DNA of 64,000 bases from CAWBBA01 sp963741625 (GCA_963741625.1 CAVUIT010000012.1:992001-1056000), one strand, 5' to 3'; counted from the first letter of the stretch, positions 36,118-46,013 are shown. Notes: generated by a model from the letters alone, not told the origin. Numbers and translations: made by a program.

Positions 36118-36945
36118 GTGAACTTCACCGGCGAGCTGCTGGATCGCTTCGTTGAAAGCCAGATATTCTTTCCCGACCCCTTTTTGATAGGTACCCCTTC
36201 GGAAGCCTTGCTGGATTATGAGGATGTTTGGTTCGACACATCCGACGAGGTGCGTTTGCACGGCTGGATGGTCCCCTCGGCAGGCAGTTCCGCACTAATG
36301 CTCTTCTGCCATGGGAATGCAGGAAATGTCTCCCATAGAGTCGATAACCTTCGACGTTTGCACGATATCGGGCTGAATGTATTCATCTTCGATTATCGCG
36401 GCTACGGACAAAGCAGCGGCCGAATTACCGAAGCCGGATTTTATTTGGATGCCGAAGCTGCTTACACGGTGGCCCGTCAACATGCGACGGCGAACAATCT
36501 TAAACTCGTCATATTCGGCAGATCGCTCGGCGGGACAGCCGCGGTGCACCTGGGCGCTCGGTTCGCCTGCTCCGGCATCATCCTCGAATCTGCCTTCACT
36601 CACATGGCAGCCATGGCTCGAGTACACTTTCCGTTGCCTGTTCCCGGAGGGCTTCTGCGGCATAAGCTGAACGCTCTGGAAAAGATCAGTCGGATAAAGG
36701 CTCCTGTTCTCTTCGTTCATGGAGACCGTGATGACATAGTGCCTATTAATCTCGGTCGAGAACTGTTCGATGCGACAAAGGCGCCAAAGGAATTCATGAC
36801 AATTCAAGGAGCCGGGCACAATGATACTTACTTTGTCGGCGGTCGGGCTTACTTCGACAAGATAAGAGACTTCATAAGCTCGCTGCCGGCCGAGCGGAAC
36901 CAGCGACAGATTCGGTGTTGCTGTGTTTCGGCAGCCAGGACGTGA
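36118..36945 (+). CDS. Alpha/beta hydrolase (BEM46/YfhR-like)
   Basis: A serine hydrolase of the BEM46-like family. Start at GTG 36118 with AGGGGAGA upstream, or at ATG 36058 in the same frame. Blocks: LHGWMVPSAG, oxyanion region FCHGNAGNVSHR, DYRGYGQSSGR, nucleophile FGRSLGGTAAVHLG, acid GDRDDIVP and catalytic His GAGHNDTYF. The triad is complete. There is no clear signal peptide. The last 15 residues are Cys-rich and may not be native. Relatives are esterases or lipid-linked hydrolases; the substrate is unknown. Confidence 0.85.
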   Translation: MNFTGELLDRFVESQIFFPDPFLIGTPSEALLDYEDVWFDTSDEVRLHGWMVPSAGSSALMLFCHGNAGNVSHRVDNLRRLHDIGLNVFIFDYRGYGQSSGRITEAGFYLDAEAAYTVARQHATANNLKLVIFGRSLGGTAAVHLGARFACSGIILESAFTHMAAMARVHFPLPVPGGLLRHKLNALEKISRIKAPVLFVHGDRDDIVPINLGRELFDATKAPKEFMTIQGAGHNDTYFVGGRAYFDKIRDFISSLPAERNQRQIRCCCVSAART

Positions 36946-36992
36946 AAAATCCACGCCTCTGCGGAGAACATCAGGCGGCGCGCAAGTTCCAG

Positions 36993-37056
36993 GTAGGGCG
37001 GGCCATGCCCGCCGCGGAGCCCCAAATCCGGTGGCGGCCATGGGCCGCCCCACTTA
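36993..37056. repeat. Palindromic intergenic repeat
   Basis: AGGGCGGGCCATGCCCGCC and GGTGGCGGCCATGGGCCGCC form two close palindromes between the convergent hydrolase and carbonic anhydrase genes. REP-like, and may also act as a bidirectional terminator. Confidence 0.55.
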
Positions 37057-37084
37057 TGTGAAGACAGCACGGAAACACTAAGCC

Positions 37085-37876
37085 TCAGTGTTTTGTTTCG
37101 GCCATCGGGTTCAAAGCCCGTTCAGGGGACTCGGATACCTTCTTCAGTATTTCTCCTACCTTTGATTCGGGCAGCCAATTAACTTTGCCGGTGCCGACGT
37201 CGTAAATGGCCCCCACCACAACGGCCTTTTTTGTGGCCACAAGATGCCTCACGGCAGGGCTTTTCATGAACAGGTCCTCAATAGCCTGCCAGACGTTCTC
37301 CTCTACGCAATAAGGAATTATGGCCTCGCCTTTGGCCTCGGGATGGAGTGCCATTGCCCGAGTTACGGCCGGTTTGATAGGTGCTACAAGCGGGGGAATA
37401 TTGCGTTCCAAAGCGTGGCCTTTCCCCTGAGCCGCCTCAGCCACAGCGGTGACCGCGCCGCACTGAGTATGACCCAACACGACCAGGATGGGAGTGTTCA
37501 CATGGGCCAGGCCGTACTCGATAGATCCGGTCTCGTCCACATTGGCAACGTTTCCGGCAACTCGAACTACAAAGAGGTCCATAACCCCCGCGTCGAAGAT
37601 AAGTTCCACAGGCACACGAGAGTCAGAGCAGGACAGAACCGTGGCATACGCGTGATCCTTCTGATTTTCAGCGCCGGCCTGTTTTACGCGGGCCGCGTCG
37701 CTGTGGGGGTGCAGAGATTTGCCGGCAACGAACCGTGCGTTCCCTGCTTTGAGCATTTTGAGACAATCTTCAGGGGTGGGCTTTTTGGCCGAGCCTTTCT
37801 CGGACGAATACGTAGGCATTGTCGGCAAAGCCAGGATACAAATGCTCAGTACTATCCATATCAAATGCCGTTTCAT
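37085..37876 (-). CDS. Exported beta-carbonic anhydrase
   Basis: Zinc enzyme interconverting CO2 and bicarbonate. ATG 37876 follows GAGGAG. The N-terminus is a signal peptide (LIWIVLSICILALPTMPTYS), so the enzyme is periplasmic, which is less common for this class. Zinc ligands and active-site residues are in SCSDSRVPVE and LGHTQCGAV, with RVAGNVANVDETGSIEYG between. 263 residues. It is the last gene of a minus-strand run with a sensor kinase (43 bases upstream), a permease and a PAS hybrid kinase. That suggests that a CO2- or pH-linked condition may be what is sensed, which is inference. Confidence 0.92.
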   Translation of the reverse strand: MKRHLIWIVLSICILALPTMPTYSSEKGSAKKPTPEDCLKMLKAGNARFVAGKSLHPHSDAARVKQAGAENQKDHAYATVLSCSDSRVPVELIFDAGVMDLFVVRVAGNVANVDETGSIEYGLAHVNTPILVVLGHTQCGAVTAVAEAAQGKGHALERNIPPLVAPIKPAVTRAMALHPEAKGEAIIPYCVEENVWQAIEDLFMKSPAVRHLVATKKAVVVGAIYDVGTGKVNWLPESKVGEILKKVSESPERALNPMAETKH

Positions 37877-37918
37877 TTTTTCTCCTCTTCTAATTGCAGC
37901 AATGATTCTCCCACTACT

Positions 37919-39982
37919 CTATGCTTGTCCCACGGGCAGGGTAAAAAAGAAGGTGGCCCCTTTCCCCGGCTCGGAATCCACCCAAATTTGACCACCGTGC
38001 CCTTCAACGATCTTCTTACAAATCGCCAGACCTATGCCGGTGCCGGGGTATTCTCCCCTCCCGTGAAGGCGCTGGAAGATTCCGAATATACGGTCGGAGT
38101 GCTCCGGATCGATTCCAATACCATTGTCTCGGACAGAGAAAAGCCACTTGCCGTTCTTTGGTTCGGCAGAAACATGAATGTTCTGAGTCTCGGTCCCGCG
38201 AAACTTGAGCGCATTGCCGATAAGATTTTGAAACAGTTGGATGAGTTGCGTAGAATCAGCCGTAACTGTTGGGAGCGGCCCATGCGTAACTTGCGCACAA
38301 CATTCCGCAATCGAGGCTTGCAGGTTAGCCAGAGCCTGGTCGAGAACTACCTCACAATCAACGGCCGCAAGGGACCTCTCGCGGGTTCCTAATCGCGATA
38401 ATTGGAGAAGGTCACTGATCAACCCCTGCATGCGTTTGGCACCATCCACGGCGTAAGCGATAAACTCGTCGGCGTCATCGTCGAGTTTATCTTTGTAACG
38501 CCGTTCCAATAGCTGCACGTAACTTGAAATCATTCGGAGCGGCTCTTGCAAGTCGTGTGAGGCCACGTACGCAAACTGTTGCAACTCGGAGTTGGAACGC
38601 TCCAACTCCAAAAGTGTCAGCTGGAGATCTTTTTCTGTCTCCGTGCGCAGGGTCACTTCTGCAGCCAGGTCTTCGTTCGCCTTCCTCAATTCCGCGGTTC
38701 GAGCCTGGACTTCCTTTTCAAGTTCTTGATGCCAGTTCCCAATGCGCTCGATCATTGAATTAAAGATCGTGCAAAGATTACCAATTTCATCTGAACCGAC
38801 TGCGGGCGCCCGAACCGAAAGGTTGCCCCTCTTCACTTCTTGGGCAACCTTGTTCAAGTTCTCGATTGGTCTTGCTATGCGGCCAGCAATAATCAGCGCC
38901 GCTGCTGCAACTGCCACGACGCCCATTAGAGCCATCACGAAAGAATAGGCCACCCTCTGCACCAGCGGTCCTAATATCTCTGACCGGTCAAGTTTGAATA
39001 CAAGGCCCCAGACCTGACCAGGGGTAACGTTGACGTGCCGATAAACGGCCAGAATCGGCATGCCGCGGTAATCTGTGCTGATCACGGCGCCTTCTTCACC
39101 TCGCAAGGACAAGCGGACCGGTTCCGTTTCAATCACATGCTCCAACACCTTGGCCCTTGTCCCATCTGCAAGAGGATATTTAAGCGGCATTAGGATTCTG
39201 GCGGCCTGGTCAACCAGCACAACATCGCTGGTTTCTCCGAAGACCTTTGGATGCAACAATGGTTTAACGACAGCCTCGGTGTCCACATACAGCATCGCCA
39301 CTGCAACCACGATCTCCTGGCCCTGTGTTTGCAAAGGCGGGGCTGAGATGGCGTGTGAGAAAACCAAAAAAGCTTTGCCGCTCAAAGCGTCTTTCTCGGG
39401 AACGACGGACGTATCCGCGATTCTTTCCAGAGCACTCGTGAAGGATGGTTTCGCCGAGACACTTTCGCCCACAAGTCTTTCATCGGTAGAGAACAGGATT
39501 AGCCCTGTCTTTGCATCTGCCACTTGGATCTTCTGATACCCGTGTGAGGGGTTTTGGAGCAGCTTCACTTTGGCAGTGACAGCTTGGGATTTCACTTCCG
39601 TCAGAAGAGCAAGCCTCAACTCATCACCAGTTGCTCCGCGCGCGGTTTCTTTCTTAACTACCCCTTGAAGCCGCTGAATCAATGACTTAACGACTTCGCT
39701 CTCCGAAAATTCCGCGGCATCTACTTTAAGGTCGTCCAGCCAATGGAGAAAACTCTGCTTGGTCAGGTCTGCAATGAGCCCGAGTTTGTTGAGAACTTGA
39801 GCCCGCTCATAACCATATGAGCCGGAATAGGCAGTAAAAGGTATCCCGAAGTTCATCGCCAACACGACGACAATCATGACAACTATGAAAAGAAAACCGA
39901 AGCCCAGGACCATTTTTGATCGTAGTCTAAAGAAATGCCGCGCAAATGAATGTCTTGAGGGCTCGGCAGGATTAGTGTTCAA
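37919..39982 (-). CDS. Sensor histidine kinase with extracytoplasmic domain and HAMP
   Basis: 687 residues. The start is a TTG at 39982 with AGGAGG 7 bases upstream. A first helix (MVLGFGFLFIVVMIVVVLAM), a double-CACHE-like periplasmic domain (about residues 50-340), a second helix (VMALMGVVAVAAAALII), HAMP (RIARPIENLNKVAQEV), a coiled coil, then the phosphoacceptor FAYVASHDLQEPLRMISSY of the phytochrome-like kinase group. The ATPase motifs are NLIGNALKF, VRDNGIGIDP, FQRLHGRGEYPGTGIGLAI. No receiver domain is fused and no response regulator is adjacent. It starts 10 bases after the permease stop, so the two are co-transcribed. Confidence 0.9.
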   Translation of the reverse strand: MNTNPAEPSRHSFARHFFRLRSKMVLGFGFLFIVVMIVVVLAMNFGIPFTAYSGSYGYERAQVLNKLGLIADLTKQSFLHWLDDLKVDAAEFSESEVVKSLIQRLQGVVKKETARGATGDELRLALLTEVKSQAVTAKVKLLQNPSHGYQKIQVADAKTGLILFSTDERLVGESVSAKPSFTSALERIADTSVVPEKDALSGKAFLVFSHAISAPPLQTQGQEIVVAVAMLYVDTEAVVKPLLHPKVFGETSDVVLVDQAARILMPLKYPLADGTRAKVLEHVIETEPVRLSLRGEEGAVISTDYRGMPILAVYRHVNVTPGQVWGLVFKLDRSEILGPLVQRVAYSFVMALMGVVAVAAAALIIAGRIARPIENLNKVAQEVKRGNLSVRAPAVGSDEIGNLCTIFNSMIERIGNWHQELEKEVQARTAELRKANEDLAAEVTLRTETEKDLQLTLLELERSNSELQQFAYVASHDLQEPLRMISSYVQLLERRYKDKLDDDADEFIAYAVDGAKRMQGLISDLLQLSRLGTRERSLAAVDCEVVLDQALANLQASIAECCAQVTHGPLPTVTADSTQLIQLFQNLIGNALKFRGTETQNIHVSAEPKNGKWLFSVRDNGIGIDPEHSDRIFGIFQRLHGRGEYPGTGIGLAICKKIVEGHGGQIWVDSEPGKGATFFFTLPVGQA

Positions 39983-39992
39983 CGAGAACCTC

Positions 39993-41534
39993 CTATTTGA
40001 GACTCAGGCGGCTGTGTCTCACCCCATACAGAAAGTAAATGACCAAACCGATGATTAGCCAAAACAAAAGACGCAGCCAGGCTTCAAATGGGAGGCTTAC
40101 GGCCAAATAGAGACAGCAAGCAATCCCCAACAGAGGGACCACTGGCACCCAAGGGGTTTTAAAGGGTCTTGGCAGGTCGGGCTCTCTATAACGAAGCACC
40201 AGAACGGCCGCACACACAACCGCGAAAGCCGCGAGCGTTCCGATTGAAACAAGCTCGCCCAGAAGCCTGATATCAACCAGAGCACCTATCAGTGCAACCA
40301 CTAAGCCGCTGATCATCGTCGTGTTGGCAGGAGTACCGAATCGAGGGTGAATCTTGGCAAAAAACGGGGGCAGCAGGCCGTCATGGGCCATGCTGAATAT
40401 AATACGCGGCTGACCCAGCAACAAAACCAGAATTACCGAGGTTAGCCCCGCGATGGCGCCCAGCTTCACCAAAACTGCCAGCCAATGAATCCCGATGGCG
40501 TCAATGGCAACTGCCACGGGGTCTGCTACGTTAAGCCTTGAATAATTGACAACGCCGGTGACCACTAGTGCCACCAGAATGTAGAGCACTGTACAGATTA
40601 CTAACGATCCCAGAATACCGATGGGCATATCCCGTTGAGGATTGCGGGACTCCTGCGCCGTGGTGGAGACGGCATCAAACCCGAGGTACGCAAAAAAGAC
40701 GACAGCCGCTCCCCTTACCACTCCGGACCACCCGAATTCCCCGAATTTGCCCGAATTGGGGGGAACGAAAGGAGTCCAGTTGGACGGATTCACAAACGCG
40801 ATTCCCACTCCGATGACAGCAAGAATAACTGTGACCTTCACAACTACGATGATAGCGTTGAAAATTGCCGATTCACGAATTCCCTTGACCAATAGTGCGG
40901 TCAAGAGGGCTACGATGACGAACGCGGGCAAGTTGAATACTGCCGTTGCCTGGTCCAGAGTTGCCAACGAAATGCCTGCCCGTTGCAAAGCTTCACTGTA
41001 GGAACTCAGTTGGTGCCATCCCGCGGGCGCCGAAATCTGCATTGTCCGGATTAATTCATCCGACAAGAATACCAGTTGGGTCCCGGCGGGGGCCGCGAGC
41101 TGCGGTGGAAAATGGATTCCCATCTGATTCAAAAAACTGACTGCATAGCCGGACCATCCCACCGCCACTGCCGCGGCGCCTATGGAATACTCTAAAAGCA
41201 AGTCCCAGCCGATGATCCAGGCAACGAACTCACCCAAAGTGGCATACGAGTAGGTGTAGGCACTCCCGGCTATGGGGATCATGGACGCAAATTCGGCGTA
41301 ACACAGCGCGGCCAATGCGCTTGCCACGGCTGCGAGCACGAAGGAAAACACAATGGCTGGTCCGGCATAGTTAGCTGCGGCTTGTCCTGTCAGAACAAAT
41401 ATGCCCGCACCGATTATGGCTCCTATACCGATGGCGGTCAGATCAACGGCACCCAACGCCTTCTTCAAGCCAGAATCAGCCCGGGCCTCTGCTTGAAGGT
41501 CCTTGACACTCTTCTTGCGCCACAGGTTGTCCAT
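39993..41534 (-). CDS. APC-superfamily amino acid permease
   Basis: 513 residues from ATG 41534, with 12-13 membrane helices of the cationic amino acid transporter type. Motifs: GAIIGAGIFVLTGQAA (helix 1 substrate-binding unwound region), YAEFASMIPIAGSAYTYSYA, GFDAVSTTAQESRNPQRDMP and a C-terminal PRPFKTPWVPVVPLLG. It lies between two histidine kinase genes. A sensor kinase directly downstream may respond to transport, as in solute-coupled kinases, but no fusion supports this. Substrate not deducible. Confidence 0.9.
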   Translation of the reverse strand: MDNLWRKKSVKDLQAEARADSGLKKALGAVDLTAIGIGAIIGAGIFVLTGQAAANYAGPAIVFSFVLAAVASALAALCYAEFASMIPIAGSAYTYSYATLGEFVAWIIGWDLLLEYSIGAAAVAVGWSGYAVSFLNQMGIHFPPQLAAPAGTQLVFLSDELIRTMQISAPAGWHQLSSYSEALQRAGISLATLDQATAVFNLPAFVIVALLTALLVKGIRESAIFNAIIVVVKVTVILAVIGVGIAFVNPSNWTPFVPPNSGKFGEFGWSGVVRGAAVVFFAYLGFDAVSTTAQESRNPQRDMPIGILGSLVICTVLYILVALVVTGVVNYSRLNVADPVAVAIDAIGIHWLAVLVKLGAIAGLTSVILVLLLGQPRIIFSMAHDGLLPPFFAKIHPRFGTPANTTMISGLVVALIGALVDIRLLGELVSIGTLAAFAVVCAAVLVLRYREPDLPRPFKTPWVPVVPLLGIACCLYLAVSLPFEAWLRLLFWLIIGLVIYFLYGVRHSRLSLK

Positions 41535-41586
41535 TGCGGTCAAATTCTTGGCGAGGCTAATGGAGCCTTTTCTCCTTAAGAGTAGT

Positions 41587-44500
41587 TCAAGAGATTGGGG
41601 GGATTTGAGTTACTACGTGTCGGATGATCTCGACGAGTTTAGTGATGTCGACCGGCTTCTCGACAATTGCATCCACCCCACTTTCGATCATTTTTTGCTC
41701 TTCGTCAAACTGCCCGGCCCAGCCTGTCAGCAGGATAAAGGGGGTCTTCGGCACACCCTTGTCCTTACAAATCTTCTTGATGGCCTTCCCGACCTGCCAG
41801 CCGTTCAACTCCGGCATCCCAAGGTCGCAAATCACCAGATCCACCGGCCTATCCTTGAAGAGTTCCAGCCCCTCTCGGCCGGACAGCGCGGTGAAAACAG
41901 TTTGTCCGTGTTCCGTCAGGCCTTCCTTGAGCATACTGAGCAAGAGTTGCATGTCATCTATAGCCAAAATCCTCAGCTCTAAGTCAAAAACATGCGGCGC
42001 GGTCGTAGACGGTTGTGGGAGTCCTTTGGCAACAGGCAATTTCACAGTGAAGGACGAACCGTGCCCCTCTTTGCTTTCCGCTGAGATAGTTCCTCCGTGA
42101 CGTGTGACTATACCGTAGCTGACGGCTAAGCCCATGCCCGTGCCGTTAGCTCCCTTGGTGGTCCAGAACGGATCAAAGATTCTCGTTAGGCTCCCCTGGG
42201 CTATTCCAACACCGGTATCGTCCACACGAAAGACCACGCTGGTGTCGCCGACGAATGTCGTGACGTTGATGTCCCCTCCCAGCGGCAGAGCCTCCGCCGC
42301 ATTCTTTATGAGGTTTACCACTACCTCAAACAATTCATTCTGTTTTCCTTGAATTAAACATCCGTCCATGAGGTCCAAATGCAGATTGACCGTTATGCCC
42401 TCTCTTTCCGGCGTGGTTTTCCACCACGGCTTAGTCATTTCGACGGCTTGCCGGACAAGGTCGGACAAATCGAACATGTTGGTTCCTGCGGACACGGGCT
42501 CTGAGTGCAGGTTGGCAAAGCTCTGGAGCCGCTTGACAGTCTCGGCTCCGAACTGGGAGCTTTCGAGTATCTGCTCCAGGTGCCTCTTGACGTTCGGCAT
42601 GTTCGCCAACTCCAAGTTCACCGACGCCAACTGAGCCCCACCCATGATGATCTGAAGCAAATTGTTGAAATTGTGTGCCACGCCGGAAGCCAGATCCGCG
42701 ACCGCTTTAAGCCGCTCTGTCTGGATCTGGAGGTCTTTTGCTTTGTTCACGTCGGTAGTGTCCTCGACAATGCCGATGCCGCCAACGCAGGTCCCGTCCT
42801 CAGTAAGAATAGGGCCGAAACAAGCCTTCAGCGGAGTAATTTTGCCAGCAGTTACCGAACGGTAAGGACCTTCGAAATGTCCTATCTTCCCGGATAAGGC
42901 TTCTTTTATAGCCGCTATAACGTCTTGATCATTCAGATCCGAGAGCAGGTTTAGACCGACGAGCTTTTCTTTGGAAGAACCTATAATGCCCACAAAATTA
43001 TCATTGCAGGCCGTTATGATACCGTTGCGATCAAAATGAAATACTCCAAGAGGGGAGTTATCAAAAATAATTCGATACTTTTCTTCAGATTGCCTCAGAG
43101 CATCTTGAGCCTTTTTGCGGTCTGTTACGTCTCTCGCGATCACCTGGTAGCCGACGATCCTGTCCGCCTCCACTATGAGACTTACATTTTGCCCAAGCCA
43201 AACCGTTTCCCCGTCATTGGTGACAACGGGAACTTCATAATACGTATCAGAAAGTCTCTCAACAAACTGCAATTCATAGAATTTCTCTATTTGTTTCTTA
43301 TAGTCCTGTGCAATCAAATCAAGATAGTGCTTACCGATAAGTTCATCTTCCGAGAATCCGGTTATTCGCGTAGCAGCGGGGTTAACAAGCCCCACAATCC
43401 CATTCTCATCCGTCAAGTATATAATGTCGTTAGCTTTATCCACAACATCACGGTATCGTGATTCACTTGCCCGTAACGCCTCCTCCATCTTCCGGCGCTC
43501 GGTAATATCCCTGGCCGTGCCTTGAACTCCTACGGGCTTCCCATCCTGCTTGATTATTCGGCTATTGACTTCGACCCAGCGAGGCGTCCCGTCCTTGGCA
43601 CGGATCAGGAGTTGGTACGGGCCGGTTGTTTCAAGGCCGTTTTCTTTCTTCTTGCGGAACTGCTCCTCCGTTACTGACAAGTATTCCGGATCGACAATAT
43701 CCCTGAAATTAAGGCTCAGAAACTCTTCGGATGGATAGCCCACCAGCCTCGTCGCGGCCTTGTTGACCGAGATGTAATTGCCTTCCATGTCATGCGTGTA
43801 CATCATATCCGAGGCGTTCTCAAAGAGGTCCCGGAACTGCTTTTCGCTTTCAGATAGCGCCGCTTCCATCCTCTTGCGATCGGTAATGTCCAGGCAATAT
43901 TCTATAATTTGAACAACGGTCCCGTTGCGGTCGAAAATGGGATATGCGTGAACTTCCACGTGCTTGAGTCCGCCGTTTTTGTCGTAATGAACGTGCTCGG
44001 CCACCATCGGCCGCCCCGTCTTCTTAATCTCTTCCATGGGACAAAGATGGTCCGTGCCATTGCACGGGTCCTCTCTTTGGTGAGTAATGGAATAGCAGGC
44101 TGAACCACTGCAATAGCCGGCGGATGCAGCGGCGGAATTCGCGGTATGGATCGTGTAATCTTTGACGTTGATGATGTAGAAAGGGTGGGTCAAAGCCTCC
44201 AGGATGCTATTCAGGAATTCGTTCTGGCGCTGAACCTGCTCCTCGGCCTGTTTCCGTTGAGCGACCTCCTGACTGAGTTGAGCGTTATGTTCTTCTCTGA
44301 CGAGAAGCTGCTCCCTTTCGCTGGTCAAATCTTCAACCAGCACCAATATTAACCGGGCCCTTCCCATTCTGAGGGACCGAAAGCTCATGCGAGCGCAGAT
44401 TTCACGAGAGCCAATCTTCAATGTCGCTTCGGTGACCTGAGATCTTCTGGTGGAGAAAACCTCTTCCAGCATTGCCTGCACCTTCTTAGAGGTGGAAGGC

Positions 44501-44781
44501 TCGGGAAAGAGCAAAGAAAAAGCGCTTCCCTCGATTTCTTCATAGTCCGCGCTGATCTTCCGCAAAGCCTCGTTGGCAAAAGCCACACAATACGAAAGGT
44601 CGATCAAGAAAGCAGGGATAGGAAGAGCTTCGAGCAGCCTACCGAATGTGGTCGCCGGTATTCTGCCGAGTTGAAAGCTACCCGACGGAGTCAGTTCATT
44701 GGTAAGCAAGTTATTCAGTTCAATTGTTTCTGTCTCACCTTGATCCATGGGGCTCAACGATGGAACATCTTTGTCATCCAT
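41587..44781 (-). CDS. Multi-PAS hybrid histidine kinase with receiver and Cys/His-rich PAS
   Basis: 1064 residues from ATG 44781 (GAGG upstream); no membrane helix, so cytoplasmic. An N-terminal PAS, then a PAS with a Cys/His signature (CSGSACYSITHQREDPC ... HLCPMEE), then three more PAS/PAC units (DITDRKRMEAAL, DITERRKMEEAL, DVTDRKKAQDAL). The kinase core has the phosphoacceptor His in ASGVAHNFNNLLQIIMGG, NLIKNAAEALPLGG, VDDTGVGIAQ and FWTTKGANGTGMGLA. The receiver has LAIDDMQ, the phospho-Asp in VICDLGMPELNGWQ and the Lys in IVEKPVD. The Cys/His PAS type recurs in anaerobe sensors and may bind metal or a cluster. First gene of the run ending with carbonic anhydrase. Confidence 0.92.
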   Translation of the reverse strand: MDDKDVPSLSPMDQGETETIELNNLLTNELTPSGSFQLGRIPATTFGRLLEALPIPAFLIDLSYCVAFANEALRKISADYEEIEGSAFSLLFPEPSTSKKVQAMLEEVFSTRRSQVTEATLKIGSREICARMSFRSLRMGRARLILVLVEDLTSEREQLLVREEHNAQLSQEVAQRKQAEEQVQRQNEFLNSILEALTHPFYIINVKDYTIHTANSAAASAGYCSGSACYSITHQREDPCNGTDHLCPMEEIKKTGRPMVAEHVHYDKNGGLKHVEVHAYPIFDRNGTVVQIIEYCLDITDRKRMEAALSESEKQFRDLFENASDMMYTHDMEGNYISVNKAATRLVGYPSEEFLSLNFRDIVDPEYLSVTEEQFRKKKENGLETTGPYQLLIRAKDGTPRWVEVNSRIIKQDGKPVGVQGTARDITERRKMEEALRASESRYRDVVDKANDIIYLTDENGIVGLVNPAATRITGFSEDELIGKHYLDLIAQDYKKQIEKFYELQFVERLSDTYYEVPVVTNDGETVWLGQNVSLIVEADRIVGYQVIARDVTDRKKAQDALRQSEEKYRIIFDNSPLGVFHFDRNGIITACNDNFVGIIGSSKEKLVGLNLLSDLNDQDVIAAIKEALSGKIGHFEGPYRSVTAGKITPLKACFGPILTEDGTCVGGIGIVEDTTDVNKAKDLQIQTERLKAVADLASGVAHNFNNLLQIIMGGAQLASVNLELANMPNVKRHLEQILESSQFGAETVKRLQSFANLHSEPVSAGTNMFDLSDLVRQAVEMTKPWWKTTPEREGITVNLHLDLMDGCLIQGKQNELFEVVVNLIKNAAEALPLGGDINVTTFVGDTSVVFRVDDTGVGIAQGSLTRIFDPFWTTKGANGTGMGLAVSYGIVTRHGGTISAESKEGHGSSFTVKLPVAKGLPQPSTTAPHVFDLELRILAIDDMQLLLSMLKEGLTEHGQTVFTALSGREGLELFKDRPVDLVICDLGMPELNGWQVGKAIKKICKDKGVPKTPFILLTGWAGQFDEEQKMIESGVDAIVEKPVDITKLVEIIRHVVTQIPPIS

Positions 44782-45334
44782 TGCCCATCCTCCTCGAAGG
44801 ACCAAGTCCTCCGTCTTTCACGGTTGCCAGGCCGAGTTGAGCAGAGCGAAACCGCGTCACTTCACCGACCGGGTTCGTTCTTGAGTGGTAAGGCTTCTGG
44901 AGAGGCCGGCGATTGCGCCGCGTGGAGGTGTTGCTTACGGGTGGAATCAATCCGAGGCAGGGACAACCATAAGTTGCCCCCATTCTTCTTGAAGACGGCA
45001 TATGCTGTCTTCAGCGGACAAGGAAAGGCTCGAACAGCGAGACGACTTGAACATTTCTCCCAAATCTTCATGCCGGGTCTCTTAAGCTGCCGAGAGATCA
45101 ACCATGTGGATCCGGCCGCCTGGCCATACGATTTCACGTATTTTGGTCCTGCCGACACTCGGAGTTGATCGGTGTCTCAGACCGGGGGAATCCGTCCCCG
45201 GTGCGACCCTGGCTTTGACTACAGCAACAACTTTAAGTCTTCCGAACTATTACACCATTCTTTGATTCTTTGCAATTTTCCACGCCCGGAATTGTCCCTT
45301 TCGTCCGGTTCCGGAGTCCAGCCCACGGGCTTAA
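44782..45334. other. Intergenic region with near-palindrome
   Basis: No convincing gene; the frames here lack start signals and domains. A 22-base near-palindrome lies at 44991-45012. The promoter of the PAS kinase operon is expected here but not identified. Confidence 0.4.
44991..45012. promoter_or_regulatory. 22-base near-palindrome, possible operator
   Basis: GAAGACGGCATATGCTGTC plus TTC equals its own reverse complement except at two paired positions. It lies 210 bases upstream of the PAS kinase start and could be a regulator site or a small hairpin. Confidence 0.3.
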
Positions 45335-45562
45335 TTACCCCCAGTTCAGGAACTTCAGGGTAAAGAGGACCAGAACAATGAGCCATGAGCCTTGAACACT
45401 GGTTTGCAACAACTGCGACCATCGCGGGCTCTCCCTCAGCCAGATCAAGGCTGTTACAAAAAACCAAAATGCTATGAGAAAAGGCCATCCCTTGCAGTAA
45501 CCCAACCATTGTCCGTACAAACCCACACAATGATACAACAGCAATTCGCCAATCGATTTCAT
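45335..45562 (-). CDS. Small two-helix membrane protein
   Basis: 75 residues. ATG 45562 has AAGGGGG about 7 bases upstream. Two hydrophobic stretches, GWPFLIAFWFFVTALIWL and GSWLIVLVLFTLKFLNW, with Trp-rich flanks, suggest a hairpin in the inner membrane. No family recognised. The good ribosome-binding site and typical membrane composition support it. Confidence 0.55.
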   Translation of the reverse strand: MKSIGELLLYHCVGLYGQWLGYCKGWPFLIAFWFFVTALIWLRESPRWSQLLQTSVQGSWLIVLVLFTLKFLNWG

Positions 45563-46013
45563 CTTAATCCCCCTTAGTTAATCGGTGGCCATATAGCGAG
45601 AGTAGCTTTGCAGTCTCAGATTCCCGGAAACTTTCCCCTGCGGGGCAATCCAGCGCAAAAACGCGAGGCAAATTTCATTCAACGGACATTATTTTGGCAA
45701 CTGCTCTAGACCCGGCACAGATTTCGCAGAGCGTCTTCTTGATGATCTCTGCTCCCATCCCGGCAGGTGATGCGAATTATCCGCTGCTGTGCCACGGCGG
45801 TCCTACGACAAATTCCGTCAGGGCCAGCGCTAAATCTAAGGTTATAATGTATACCAGTCCACCGTTCCAGACAAGATGCCCCCATTTCCGGAAATCGGGC
45901 TGCCGGACGGAAAATCCTAAGAGCTTATTGGAAAGAGCGTGGATCCCTTCCGCCGGCACGCAGGTTGAAACATTCTCAGGGTTCAAGTGGGTATGAATCC
46001 AGATCACCCGCGT
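45563..46013. other. Spacer with doubtful minus-strand frame
   Basis: A 76-codon minus-strand frame (45777-46007) has one hydrophobic stretch (GGLVYIITLDLALALTEFVV) but no ribosome-binding site and no family signal. I do not call it. Nothing else seen. Confidence 0.35.

Noticed and set aside
37244..38392. 382-codon plus-strand frame across carbonic anhydrase and kinase genes
   Set aside because: Antisense to two well-supported genes and spans their intergenic gap; no domain.
45777..46007. 76-codon minus-strand frame with one hydrophobic stretch
   Set aside because: No ribosome-binding site, odd start region and no recognisable family.
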